DNA from: Undaria pinnatifida | Taxonomy: Eukaryota; Sar; Phaeophyceae; Laminariales; Alariaceae | Direction of reading: 5' to 3' | Length of the DNA stretch: 64,000 nucleotides | Assembly (NCBI GenBank): GCA_012845835.1 | Contig: JABAKD010000015.1 | Coordinates: 12,367,845-12,431,844, forward strand | Shown: positions 38,336 through 51,800 of the stretch, piece by piece | Position numbering within the stretch: the first letter of the stretch is position 1 | How the letters are laid out: the number at the start of each line of letters is the position of its first letter | Translations under genes and position numbers: made by a program | The notes under the pieces: model-generated | The model's database searches: none | What the model saw: the letters and a program-made list of their open reading frames with translations, nothing else | Told to the model about the DNA's origin: nothing

Positions 38336-39124
38336 ATTTGGAACCGTGGGTTCATGTCCCACAGGGTTTTTATTCTTTTTGGGGTGGGAGTACGAGTACT
38401 CGTAGCTGACTTTAATTCTCGAATGCTGTATTAAGAGCAGCATATAGATAACTAATAATATTCTGTATTCGTATTTTTGCCGATATTAAAGCCGGGGGGA
38501 GGAAAAACAAAATAGACCGCGTACCATACATGACATGTCATATGATAAAGCAGTTTAGTAGTCTATACCTGGTAGTGGAAACTACAGTAGTAATAAATCT
38601 ATATAAAATCCTTCGTTGGTGTCAGGGATTTGGTCAGGAGTTTTTTTTTTGTCTCGGCCGAAGTATGCGATGTTGCTGGAAACTTTCTGTCGACGCTGAT
38701 GGGCAGTAATTTTTACACCTTTTCTGAGGTATCAGCGTGAGCGTGAGTGCAATCAGAACGCGCCGGTGGGCCCGACACCCATGGACCAAACTCAACACAA
38801 GACAGACAGATTCGATGAACCTAAAACGTTTGAGGATGTTTAGTCTCACGTGAGCTGCACGATGGGCTGGATTTTAGCGCCAAATCAATTTGGCTTTAAA
38901 AAGTGAGTTGTTTGGAGCTTCCGTGTGAGGCGACACTCACTCACTCACGATCTGAATATTGGGCCTGGAAGCTCTCACGAAACTCACCGAACCTTCAGGT
39001 TCGTGAAATAAGTTTTCGAATCAACCAATCAATGCATCAATCGTGCTTGATCATCCCACGTCAATCGAGCGGTGAGTCAGGCCTGATTGAGAATCGATCA
39101 GAGAGATAAAAGGCTGGACCCCGA

Positions 39125-39218
39125 CACGAGTTTTAAAGGTTCAGGTGTTGTGGGCTTGTCCGGCAAGAAATCGAGTTTCAAAGGTTTAGGTGCTGTGAGC
39201 TTGTCCGGCAAGAAATAG
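39125..39218 (+). repeat. 48-bp direct duplication
   Basis: CGAGTTTTAAAGGTTCAGGT...TTGTCCGGCAAGAAAT is followed at once by CGAGTTTCAAAGGTTTAGGT...TTGTCCGGCAAGAAAT. Confidence 0.85.
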
Positions 39219-40591
39219 GGCATTTATTAATAGCTGCCCAACGCTGTAACCTCTTATCACGGTCACAACTACCAGGCACAGCAGTAGCGATATAGCAGTA
39301 GCAACAGCAATAACAGCACGTTTACGGGAGGGCAACCTTGACGTCAGGACACGTTCGTGATACCAACCCTAATGAAACTGACTGGGTTATTCCATACCGG
39401 TACCAGTTCAGTACCAGGAATTGCATGAGCGTGCGATATTTCACACACCGCCAGTAGTACTACAAAAAACACACATACATGAACTTCTCCTGGTGGCGTT
39501 TCTACAATGAGGCATTTGTTTCTGTGCCAGGTATACCGCAACATACGAAGATGAGCAGCAGCAGGTGCAACGGCACTGTGACTGTTCTTTCATATTTTCA
39601 TCATACTCCGCGCATAAATCAGCGTCTGCTCCTCTTCGTAATATGAACAAAAAAATCGATCGAACGAAAGGACCTATCGACTTTCAGTACATGGAGCCTA
39701 AATTAAACTTCTGTCCAATAAAAACGAACTCTACAACACACCAGTTTCCTCACCACATGATGTTCTTTTCGCCAAAGTCGAATCTTATATCGGCGAACAT
39801 ATGCAAAAAACAAGAAAAAAACGATCGACACGAGGTCACAACTCCCTCCTCCCTCTCATGGCAGCACTGCCTCTCACATCTATCTACTCCCACAACCAAT
39901 ATACTGTACCAACATATACCTGCTAAGGGTAACTGCAAGTTGAACAAAAACAAGCATTTTCGACAACAAAATTTCATACCAGGTACCTTCGAAACAGAGT
40001 CCCCATGATACCAAGCAGTATTGACTAGTCTAATGGTTTTGCCAACACCTGTTGTTTTCCTTTACAGCAAGTCAGTAGGGTCATCCTATTAATAGAGGTA
40101 CTCTCCTGCCGAAATACTGCAATATTGCAATCCACCTGCACTGCGGGTAAAAAAGGAAAGGACACGGCAGAGTACCATCAATTTTTTTTTTTACAGCCCA
40201 GCTCGCATACAGGGGGATTGGATTCTATATTTCCGTTGCATGTTGATGGTATGACTGGAACAAGCGCTCCACATTGTCAGATGACAACTCGAAACATAAC
40301 ATAGGGTGCTACAAGTCTTGTCCCTTCTCCCGTCTGCACGCGCTTTAATTTTTTATCGCGCAGAGGGTTCAGCATTCCCAATTCACATCGATTTGCATCG
40401 AATTTGCAGGCAACAATAAAATAAAACAAAACAAAATAAAATAAAAAACAATAGCTATAACAGACCATCATGACAGAAGCGCAAAACATCAAAAGCGTGA
40501 ACTACAAAGCAACAACAACAAAACAAAGTTTGTGGGGCAAATACACAATGAGCAATCAACTTTTAGACAGAGGACAATGGACAACGAACAA

Positions 40592-40738
40592 TCAATCCTC
40601 AGGGGACGTGAGAGCGTTTTTTTCTTCTCTCCCGTCTCCTCGTCCTTCTCCTGCTGGTGGTGGTGCAGCTGACGCCGGCGACGAGTCTGGTGTCGACTCC
40701 GGCGTATTGCTAGCAGACGACGAAAATCCAAGCACCTC
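40592..40738 (-). CDS. Gene B exon b21: C-terminus and stop
   Basis: Acceptor TGATGCGCAG, then EVLGFSSSASNTPESTPDSS to KNALTSPED and TGA at 40594-40592. The phase matches exon b20, whose own frame would otherwise run into unrelated sequence. The tail is Ser/Pro-rich and probably disordered. The 735-bp intron before it shows no repeats I recognise. Confidence 0.75.
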   Translation of the reverse strand, partial: EVLGFSSSASNTPESTPDSSPASAAPPPAGEGRGDGREEKNALTSPED

Positions 40739-43700
40739 CTGCGCATCAAAAGTGTACAGTACAAGGGGAGACAGGGACACCAGACATTAAAGGGCGCCAA
40801 GAATCAGCCATGTGGTGACAATACTGCCGTAGCATATCAGGGATACAAAATACTACATATAGAAGTGCAGCACACCTAAGGTAATAACCAGGAACGCTGG
40901 CCCAGGCTCGAATCTTTTTTTGGGAATGCGTCCTGCTATAAAAAACATGGTTTTATCTATATTCGACATCGATTAAAAAACCAACACCACGCCACACGGC
41001 TCTAATTTAGTGCTGGGGGGGCGGAAGTAAACTGCTCTATTAAACCTATCCTCGAATTAACATACAGCCAATCAGCTTCTGCCGAGAAGCACGCAAATCA
41101 ATCACATACAGCTGCCATATGGTTATTTAATTGCTAGATCGTCTGCTGTATCAAAGATGCATCATCTCCGTCGACAGTAGGAGCGTGTGATCACAGAGTC
41201 TGTATCCCTCTAGGACGGAGAACAATCACGGACACTGGATAAGCTGGATGTAGATTGGTAGAATAACATCTACTGTGCAAACATACATACCATACATCCC
41301 CACAAACCTCACGCGATGCGGGGGTTAGGGTCAGGGTTGATTTTCTGCCGGAGGGAAGGGGTGTTTGACAATCGAAAGCTATCATACGTTACAAAAAGCA
41401 CAGCGCGATTCGAGAGACCGATTTCCTACCTACGAAGGGCAAAGGGGCAGGTTACAAAATGAACGAAGCTGACCTGGAGCGAAATATCCCGCAGGCGAGA
41501 CGAGATGTCCCCATTCTGAGCTCGAAGGGAAGACAGCAGAGTATCACCCCCTCCAGCATCTGCCTCACCCGCCACCGCCGCCGCAGGAGAAGCTGTAACA
41601 GCATTAGTGCCGCCACGCCGGTCGTCTCCATCATCCGCCCTTTCCTCGTACCCCGAAACACCTCCTACCCGCACAGGCCGCGTCTCCGTCTCGTTCCCCC
41701 ATCTATCACCATCTGGATCGGACTCCTCCCCTCCCGTGGCGGCTGAGGCGGCGGCCCTTTCAAATTCTGCCGGCCCTCGCTCTTCCGCCTCCTCTCCCGC
41801 TCCCCCTTCGTCGCCGGGACGGTCGGCATCGTTGCCGCTTTCATCAGCACCCAACGCTCGCATCATCTCTCGAAGGTTCTCCTTTTCCGCCTCAGTGTCA
41901 TCCGTGTCACTAGCCGCCGCCGCTGCGGAGTCTTGGGACCGCCCCCCACGTCGCCCGCCCGACGCGCTCGACGCCACCCCAGGGTCGCGCCTTGCCGAGA
42001 ACTGACCCACCCCAGGTGTGCTTGGCCACGCCGAAGAGCGACGCTCGCTTATTTTCTCCTCCGCTGCGCCAGAATGGTTTCGCGCCACCACTCCTGCCGC
42101 CGCCGCCGCCGTCGCTAGTCGCTCCCCTTCAAGCGTGTCGACTCGATTAGTAGTCGGTGGTGGAGGCGAACCCATCGCACCCGAACCCGTCGACGGCGTC
42201 CAATCAGTCGGGGGTACGACGGTGGCGAAGCGGTACTGCTGCCGCCGATCGCCTGTTCGAAGCTGAGATTTTCCCGGCGTTACGCCGCTCCCGGTATAGC
42301 CGAAACGAGTCCTTGTCGCCGAGGGGGGGGACGAAACCAATCTCACCCCCGCACTTCCATCGCCACCTCTACCGGCACCACCGCCACCGCCACCACCGCC
42401 ACTGCTACTACTATTACCACCGCCACTGCCACCGCCACCACCACCACCTCCACCACCGCCACCACCGCCCCCGCTAACTGCCGTCGTTTCCGTGTCCCGT
42501 CGACCCACCGCGTCAGGCGGCGACGACGAACAAGAAGCCGTAGCTTCGGGCGAGACATCCACAGACGCCGACGGAAAGTCAGAAGTGTCGCCCTCGCTCG
42601 TCGGCCCGACGCTGCTCCCGGCGCGGCCAAATCTGCTCACAAGAGCCTCTCGCCGCCCCAGCGACTCTCGGAGGGTATGATCCGCCCCGGCCAGCCGTGC
42701 GTGGAGCTGTGCCAGGAATGGGTCTTCCCGCGCTGCGATAATGGCGGCAGCGGCAGCTGCCGCGGCGGCCCTAGACATTGCAGGGGGAGCCGTCGAAGAC
42801 GCCGGAGTTCTCAAACGTTGGCCGGACGAGGGTAAACCCGGCGTTCGTGGGGTGTTGCCGGAGGGTGGCGGAGAAGCTGCGCGATTACTCCGGCGCATTT
42901 GGCCCTGGGGTCCTCTGCTGTCCAAAAGGGGCGGCGAGCGTGAACGGTCAAGCGAGGGGCTCGTGCTGCTGGCCCTTCGCGGGGCCGCTCGCCGCCTCGA
43001 CGGCCTCACCAACATCGACGAGTCTTCGTCCGACATCGCCGCCCTCTCTTCGCCTCTCGTCCCGCCACCCCTCTCCTCCTCCCCCCTCGCCGTCCCTCCC
43101 CTCTCTCTCCCCCCCCTCTCCCTCTCTACTCTCTCCTCCCCTCCCCTCTCCCCCCCTTGCCCCTCCCCGCCTCCCCCCTCCCCGGCCCCTCGTCTCGCCC
43201 CCCCCTGCAACTTTTGTAGAATGCTCGTTGCCGTCGGACGGTCGGCACGGACAATTTCTTCGTCCTCCCAGCGGCAGTTATCTTGCTCCTCTGCTATCCG
43301 CGCGTCCCTTCGCCCGAACTTCTGAGTCTCCGCTTCCGTTTCATTTAGCCAACGCTGCCCACCCACAGCACGGGGGGACAGAGCTCGCCCGCGGCCATCA
43401 TCACGAGCGCTTCCGCCGCCCGTCTCTGCCACCCCCGCCGACTTAAGGTTTGCCCCGGAAGGACCGAAACTACCGCCACCACCGGCTCCACCCCTACCAG
43501 CTTCACGAGAGTCGACCGCTTCTACTTCGGATAAGGATATGGTGTGTGCCCTAAGCCCCACGGAGGAGCTAGTCCCTCTCGGACCAGTCTCCCGCGCGAG
43601 TTCCGACGCCAACTGCCGCACGAGCGGCTGCGCCGACTCCGTCGCGTCACCACCGTCGCCAGGAGCCGCTCTACCCGACATGGTCTCTAGCGGTGCCTCC

Positions 43701-45749
43701 ACATTTCTTCTCTTCATCCCAACTTCCTGCGTACCCGTCGCGCTAGCCTTAGACCCCTCCGCGCCTGTAGCGTCTGCACCACCGCCCCCGCTACCAACCT
43801 CATGCTCGGCTGGCCGCACACGGACCCCCCCGGCAGAGGAAGCAACCTCCGCAAGGTTGCCAGGAAGTCGCGCGTCAGGCATCGTCGATGTCGTCGCTGA
43901 AACTCGAAGCAGACCACCCGCTTGAGCATAATACCCCCCTCCCTCGCCCCCCCCCGCCGTAGCGCGCACAAAGCTCGCTGCAGTCGGACCGTCTCCCTCG
44001 AACCTCACCTCATCCCCTCGCGTGGTCGAGCTCGCCACCATCTCAGAGGCGGAAGCATCCACCACAGGAAACTGCGCCGCTTCGCTCTTCCCGCGCGCCT
44101 GGTCCGCTCCTCCTTCCTGACCTCCACTCCCACCCCCACCGCTGGCACCACCACCGCCGCCGCCGCCACCGCCCCGTCTAGTGCGCGCTTTCTCTGTCGC
44201 AAGCCTACCCCTCTCCGCCGCGAGCAGGCTTCTCTCGGCGGCTAGTCCTCCTTTTTCGGCGCCCAACCTCGTCCGCTCTCTTTCCAGCTCCAGCCTCAGC
44301 GCCGCCGCGTCTCGACGAGCCTCGAAGGCTTCTTTCCGCTCCACTTGCGCCCTCGCCTTTTCCCATTCGACAACCTCGGCGGACTCGGCAAGACGTCGAC
44401 GCTCCGCGTCGAGCTCTTTAGATTTTTCGGCCAGTCTCACTGTCTCCCGCTCCAGTCTTCGGCTCGCGTCACCCGCATCTTCGCGCTGAAGCCTTCCCCC
44501 TCTACCATCAGCAGCCATTGCTGCTGCGGTGGCCGCCGCTGGTGCGGGCCCACTCGCTGGCCTTGACGAGGGAACTTGACCGCCACGCCTTCTTTCCGCC
44601 AACACTCTCGGCCCTGTCTCAGACCTTCCCTTGGAGCTAGCGACAGCGGCGGCGGTGGCGGCGGCGCCATCATCCTTTCTTTTCCTCCCAACCGGTTCGT
44701 TATCGTCCGCCCCGTCATCTTGCCTCGCCGAGTCACGCTCTTCGTCGGCCCTAGCTTCCCTCTCCTGGAGCTGGTTGTATGCAACTTCCAATTTCAGCGC
44801 TTGCTCCCTGATGGCCTCGGCTTGCTCGGCGAGACCTTTCGACCACTCTTCCAGGCGGCGCTCGCGGCCATCTACATCATCAACATTTCCGTGCTCCCCC
44901 TTTCCCTCCCCCCGATCATCCACCGACACACCGCGGCTATCCCCACGGCGATGACCACCACCATCATTGCGGCTCTCTCCAACTCCCGCACCCCCTCCCC
45001 AGCTAAGTCCCGCGCTATCAACACTAGTGAAAGAAGCTTCGCGGATAGACGACCCGAGGGCCAGCGACGGTAAACCGGACACATACCGCCGTCCTTCCGA
45101 CCTCCCCACCGAGCCCCCTGCTCCCACCCTGGCGACCACCCTCCCTCCTGCTACCGCCTCCATCCGGGCTACCGGTCCGGTGGGCGTGGGCTGACTCTCG
45201 TCAGCGCGAGAAATAGCGAGCCGAAGCTTTTCCTCTAAAGCTTGTGCAACCTGTTCTCGGGACGCAGCTCGAGATTCCGCCGCACGTATCGCCTTCTCTC
45301 GGCGGCAGAGGTCGGCACGGTCGGTTTGCAACGCAACCTCGAGATTTTGAGCAGCGGACTCGCGTTCTGCGGCTCTCTTGTGCTGTCGCTCGGCTTGTAG
45401 CAGGCGGTTCTTGGCCTCCTGCAAGAGGGCTTCGTTTGCGCTGCTGCTGCCACCGCCGCCGTTGCCTGCTCTTTCTACAGCGGCCCTGTTTTAAGTTTTG
45501 CAGAGAGATGTACAAACATCAACACGTGAACATGGGTATCCATACAGACAGACAAGCATACCGGTACATAGGCAGGCATGCATATTGCAGAGCAACAGAC
45601 GAACAGACGGACGGAAAAACGGACAGACAGGCGGATAGACAGATGGAAAGACAGGCAGGCAGACAGACACACGAACAGATAGACAGACAGACAGACAGAC
45701 AGCAGACAGACAGACAGACAGCAGACAGACAGACAGACAGACACATAGA

Positions 45750-45780
<31 letters not shown>

Positions 45781-45808
45781 AGAGGCAGGCAGGCAGGCAG
45801 GCAGGCAT

Positions 45809-45839
<31 letters not shown>

Positions 45840-48800
45840 CGAGGATTTAGCCGAGGGCAGAGGTACCGTCAAACGGGACGTCAATACCCATCACATGCGA
45901 ACGACCCTCGATCTGCAGTCACAACAAAAGGTAAAATAGCAAATCTCGCCGTCGATGCTTGCTACATACCTGGCACGGAGTAGTAAATCCCTTGATCTGA
46001 AGCCAAAATAAACAGAAAAAAAGAGAAAAGGTCGGCGTCGACACTTTACTAAATAGTAAAATACCAGGTGATATTGTGGTGGCGTCGACGGTTGCCTTTA
46101 GGCCTCGGCCCGTGACGCAGTACCGGCCACACTTGTCTATTCCTGCTCTTGCTTTGCGTCAAATATTAAGGGGCGCGGCCTACCTCGTCTCCAAGAGGGC
46201 CGCCACTTGTCGCTGCAGGGCCCCCGCCTTTTTCTCTAGTGTCGCGCGCTGAGAAGACAACGTCCGTCGCTCGCGCTCGAGCTCCCGCCTGTTGACCGCA
46301 GGAGGAACGAACGAAAGCCGCCATGTTAGAAGGTCGTGGCTGCAACGACTCGATCATGCTTGACACTTGTGGGAGATTCGTAGGGTCTGTGTTCTCCACA
46401 CTATCCCCGTACTCGTACTGTATTTGCGATGAATCCGTCTCCGTTTCGAAACTGCGATGACACAGCTAGTATCTCACTAGAGGATTAAGAAGCAGCACGA
46501 ACACTGGATGTAAAGGAGACCCAATGGGTAGAGTAACGTTTCAATGACAAGTGCAAACGCACGGTAATATACAATCAGGCAGCGCGGCTCTGGAAAACCC
46601 ATGACAGCATGTTAGACGACACAATTCCAAGCACACAACAACGTCTACTACAGCATGATACTGGTATGATACGCCGATTGTGGATTGCGGTTGCGGGCGA
46701 AGGGTCGGCTGCTCACTGCAGGCGTACGACACATCTTTCGTCGAATTCCGGCGTCTTTGTCAGCGATCGGCCAGCACAGCCCGTCAACATATCACGATCT
46801 GCCAACATATCACGGTCTGCCAACATATCACGACCTGCCAACAGATCACGGTGAACATATAGTGTTGCCAAAAATTCATAGTCTGCTAACAGATCACCAT
46901 CTACGAATAAACAATAAACTGCCAACAGAGCACGACATGCCAAAAAATCACGATCTGCCAACGAAATCACGATCTGGGGACAGATCACGAGGCACTGTAC
47001 TCGTAAATCGTTCAACAAAAACGACGAAACGCATCGAACGCCTGAAGCATGTTTCCTGTGCTGAGTTGACCCTAGTAAAGGTGAACCTTTGGGGGCAACT
47101 GACTTAGAAATAGTGTGGGATACATCTTCGTACATTTTCAGGTCTACTTGGGCCCTCAAAGGATCAAGGGCTGGGTTTCATCTCACTTCTCCTGCTCTCT
47201 TTTCTCGTCGAGCTTGACGCTCTCGCGTCCCTTCTCTCTCGCCTTTCGCATCAAACTCTCGGCCTCCGCATTCTGTAACCATCATTGACATTGCCATCGG
47301 CATCGTCATCAGATCGTTTTGACATGAGATGGGACGGGTGGGATAGCGTGGCATGGGATGAGATGGGGTGGGATAGGATGGGACCGGATTGGACGGCGTG
47401 GGATGAAGTGGGACGGAATGGGATGGTATACGATGAGAATCGATGGGATGGGGCGGCATGAACGAGATGAGATGAGATGGAATAGGTTGGGGTGGCATTT
47501 GATGGGATGTGGTGGCATGTGATGTGATGGAATTATATGGGATGAGATGATAGGGCATGGGAGGTGGGTATGTGTAGCATATCACAGGGCTGGATGACCA
47601 AACGCCGTACATACCAACTAAACCGGCCAACCTAAAACCAGGGGGGAAGGAAAAACCCGCAAGTAAACAAGCACAAGAAGAACGCACATCGCAACGGCTG
47701 ATTGCCTATGCACATACACGGACGTGTCGTATGTATGAAACGCCGGACACACCTTTCGCGAAGCAGCCTTCGCCTCCGCCACGGTGTTCCTAATCTTGGA
47801 GGCGAGCTCACCCCTCTCTCGAGCGAGCGCCTTTCTCGTCGCGTCCAACTCCGCTCTCGCGGTTTTATTTTCGGCGTCCATGTCCCGGGCCGCCTTCCTG
47901 TACCGGTCATCGAGAGCTTTCTCCTCCTTGTCCATGGCCTTCCGCCGCTCGTCCAGCTCGCTCTGTCATTGGAAAAAAAACACCGTACGGGAAGATGTGA
48001 CAAGGACATGCAGGGAGGGGGGACAAAAACAAGGCGGGATGGGATGGGGTGGGAGCAACGTAAAAAAGAGGGGAGAGGGGGGGGGGGGGGGGGGGGGGGG
48101 GGCGGAAACAAGAATGGGGAGAGAGCAACACAAAAACAAAGGGGGTGGGGAAGACAGCAAACAAGAGGGAGGTGGAGGCCAGGCTAAGGACGAAAACTGC
48201 TCGAAATGTCATCCTGGGAGGCAGAGTTGGAGCGCTTCCTCGAAAAAAAGACGAGGCGATGCTTTTGACTATCGCGCTTTTCCTCTCGTGCCTTGCTACC
48301 GCGATTCGCTACCGTGCCTAGATATCGCGCTTCGTTACCGCGGTTCGATACCGCGGTGCGCTATTTTGCGCGTCTATATCGCACCTTGACGGCCTGAACC
48401 CGCTTCTTCTGCTTGTCGAGATGTGCTTTCTCGGCTTGCACCAGGCTTGCCTGAGAAGACACGCGTTCTTCCACGCCACCGATGCTCGCTGCCAACCGTG
48501 ACGCCTCGGATGACATCTGAATAACCATATGCAGCAGAAGCGACGTATACATCACATTGAGTAAATTATGGGCATAGTCATACCGATCAGTCGCAACAGT
48601 GATATTAATTGCATCAGCCCTAGCCTCTCCATAAGCATAACCAGCAGCAAGATCAGCACCTGAATAAACGAAACAAGCGTAACAAGCACAAGCAGCAAAT
48701 TGTGTTCAGGCCGATCAGCAGCATCAGAACGGCAGCATCAGCAGCAGAACAAGCATAACCGGCAGCAAAAAAAGCAGCATCAGCAACAAAAACAGCTAAC

Positions 48801-51800
48801 GAGCAACAGGAACAATAATACCGGAGCATGGTACACGTGTTAATCTCCGAAAAACAACTGTTGCCAAAAAACAGGCACCTGAATAGCGAAGTTGTGCAAA
48901 AAATAAAATAACGCATCAGGTACGCTTTTACCGCTGACCAGCGCGCATACCGGGCATTGAACGGCGATCGAAACTCGACACGGAGGATGTCGGCGAAACA
49001 ATCGGCGTTGCCAAAAAGGCACAAATGACACATACTGATACTGACGCCGTGCAGACGCCGACGGATAACAACAAAACGATAAACGACACCAAACCCCGAC
49101 CCATACCCGAACGAAAACAAACCAGTGAAGTAAAATTATGCACGAATGCAAACCTACGGCCACACAATACCAGGTGTATATTATATTTTTTACTTGGTTT
49201 TAGGACGCCTTCACTGTCTAGGTCTCAGAATAGGGAGTGAGGCGTCGGCATTTATTTTTGTCGGATGCCCTCGCAGACACAACAACAACCTAAGGATGTG
49301 ATAATGTAAGAACGGAACAAGACCTACCCGGTCCCGCGTCTGATCAAGTTCTTGCTGCTCTCCCTCCAGCCACTTCTCCCGCTCCTGCACCCGCCGCTCG
49401 GCTCGCAGCAGCGCTGCTGCCCGCTCCCGGTTTGTGTGCACCTCGGCCTTAAAACGCATAGCACCAAACATTCAAACAAGAACGATCCAAGCAGCAAGCA
49501 TCAAATAAACTCCCAAAGCACACACGCTATGTGCTCCTGGGCCTTCAAACGCCAGCATAACAATTCATAACAATATAATATAATACAATACAAACAATAA
49601 ACGGCTCACGCAACGAGCATCAAAATTACTACCCTAAAAAAGACAAAAAAACAACAACTACCACACGCCACACGCCATGTGCACCTCGGTCTTCAAACAA
49701 GAAACATCCAACCATGAAGCTCAAACAAAAAGCATTGCATATGCTTCATCAATTCACACTGATACTAATCGGAGGGAGACGATTATCAGCCGAAACAACA
49801 TCAACTACCAGATGCTATGCATCAAGCAAGCTCAAAAAGCAGTACCCATGCATCAACCACCAACAATCAAGTACCAGTATAAGGCATCAAGCGTCGAACA
49901 TAAATCTAAACATGAAAAATTGAGCGACAACCATCACCTATATTTCATCAACTCATGCTGATACTCATCCGAGGGAGCCGAACACCAACGATAAAACTAT
50001 CAACTACCAGACGTTATGCATCAAGCAAGCTCAAGCAACAATATTCAAGTATCAACCATCACAAATCAAGAGCCAGTAAAACAAAATCAAGCGTCAAACG
50101 TCAGACTTAAAATATCTAAACATGACGCCCAACCAACAAGCATCACACGTCCACAGTAAGAAAAGCGAGTACTAATAGCCGCTATGCAGCAAGCAAGCTT
50201 AAATTTCAATATTCAAGTTATCTTGGAACCAAAGGCGGGGACGCAAAAGTGAGTCCCCGGGATGCAGAAAGCCTCGTCGTTGTACAGAGGAAGAGAAATG
50301 ATAACGATTTCATCTTGATCGACCCTTTTCAGCACGGAAACGTAGAAATCGGTTACGTATGAAAAACATTTGTATCATGCCGCAGAAGAGAGGCCACATT
50401 GATCTTAAGCTATATAAAAAATGAAATCATGACTGAGTGTTACAACATTATCAAGCATCATGCCATCAAGCGCCAGAAAAATGTGCCAATAAAACACCTA
50501 TCAATGCTCCTGCCAATACAAACTCGTAAAATACAAAGTCGACGCCTGCACCTGAGCAGCCTCCAGCTCCGTCTCGAGGCGTGCAGCATCCGTCGTCAGC
50601 TTGTCTGCCGCAACGTTGAACCTGGCCATTTCAAGATGACGTTTCAATATTACGCCCAACATGCCGTTTGAAGAGGACGTTTCGACACGATGTTTCAATA
50701 TGTCGCCTACATACACCGTCTCATGATTCCGGTTCAATTTGCCGTTTAACTTGACAACGCTCAGCATAAATGCGAAAGAAGCCGTTTGAAGATGCGGTTT
50801 CAAGGCGATTTTCGATAAGAAGCTTCAAGATGTTGCTTCCATATTCTGCCTCAAGATTCCGCTTCGAGCGGCGTTTTCAATACGACGTCGAAGACATTGT
50901 TTCAAGACGACTTTTCAAGATGCGGCTTCAACGCTCAATACGCCGTTTAAACATAGCAATTAACCACGACATTTCTATGTGATGTTTCAAGATGAAGTTC
51001 AAGATGTGGCTTCAAGATGGCCTTTCAAGGTGCGGTTTCAAGTTGCAAGATACCGCTTCAAGATGTCGCTTTCCTATACGGTCTCAAGATGACGTTTCGA
51101 TATGACCTTTCACAATGAAGCTTTCAACATGACGTCCAAGACGGCCTTTCAACCTGTGGTTTCAAGTTAAAGTCCGAGATGGCGTTTTAAGATGATCGTT
51201 CGATACGATGCTTCAATAGTATCCCTAAGACCACGTTTCAAGATGCCGGTTCAAGATGGCATCCGAGGTGCCGTTTCAACATGACATTTCAAGATGACGT
51301 CCAAGACGACCTTTCAAGATGCCGTTTCAAATTGCGATTCCAACATTTTACGATGATTCCACGAAATTTCAAGAAGATTTTTCCCAAAACGTGGGTGCAA
51401 TTTTGCACGGGAAAGGCCATCAATAAACTGAATATGAGAATCGAAATGGAGGTTTCAGCACCTTCGCAGGCGTGTTTGACCTGGGGAACGGGAGAACCGG
51501 GCCGGTTCTTGTCTAAGTCCGACTAGCCTTTTTCCGAGACGCATCCAACGACGTTTGCCGTTTCTTCAGAGTATCGGTTTGAATTTTATAAACAATATCA
51601 CGAAACCAGTTTCGGATATATATCGCGGTTTATAAATAGCGCTTGAACCTGATTTTTATGGAATCTGCGGTGTATCGAAAAAAAATCAAACCCCTATCCT
51701 GAATAAACGGCAAACGGCGTTGGATGCGTCTTGCAAAAAGGCTAGTCAGCTTTGAGAAGAGCGGGCCCGATTTTCCCGTTCCCCAGGTCAAACACGCCTG

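Larger units (their letters stand above)
34917..40591. other. Convergent intergenic region
   Basis: This 5.7 kb lies between the stops of genes A and B and should contain both 3' untranslated regions. I find a 53-bp tandem repeat, a ~130-bp tandem repeat, a 48-bp duplication and one dispersed-repeat copy. Open frames here (for example 36614-36991 on the minus strand, 37007-37363 on the plus) have no protein-like composition or recognisable motif. Confidence 0.6.

Noticed and set aside
41607-45194. Many plus-strand frames of 60-220 codons opposite the large exon
   Set aside because: Shadow frames created by high G+C and codon bias of the minus-strand exon; no start context, splice support or protein-like composition.
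45244-45939. 231-codon plus-strand frame and Cys/Leu-rich minus frames
   Set aside because: Encoded by GACA/GGCA repeats and by the shadow of exon b20.
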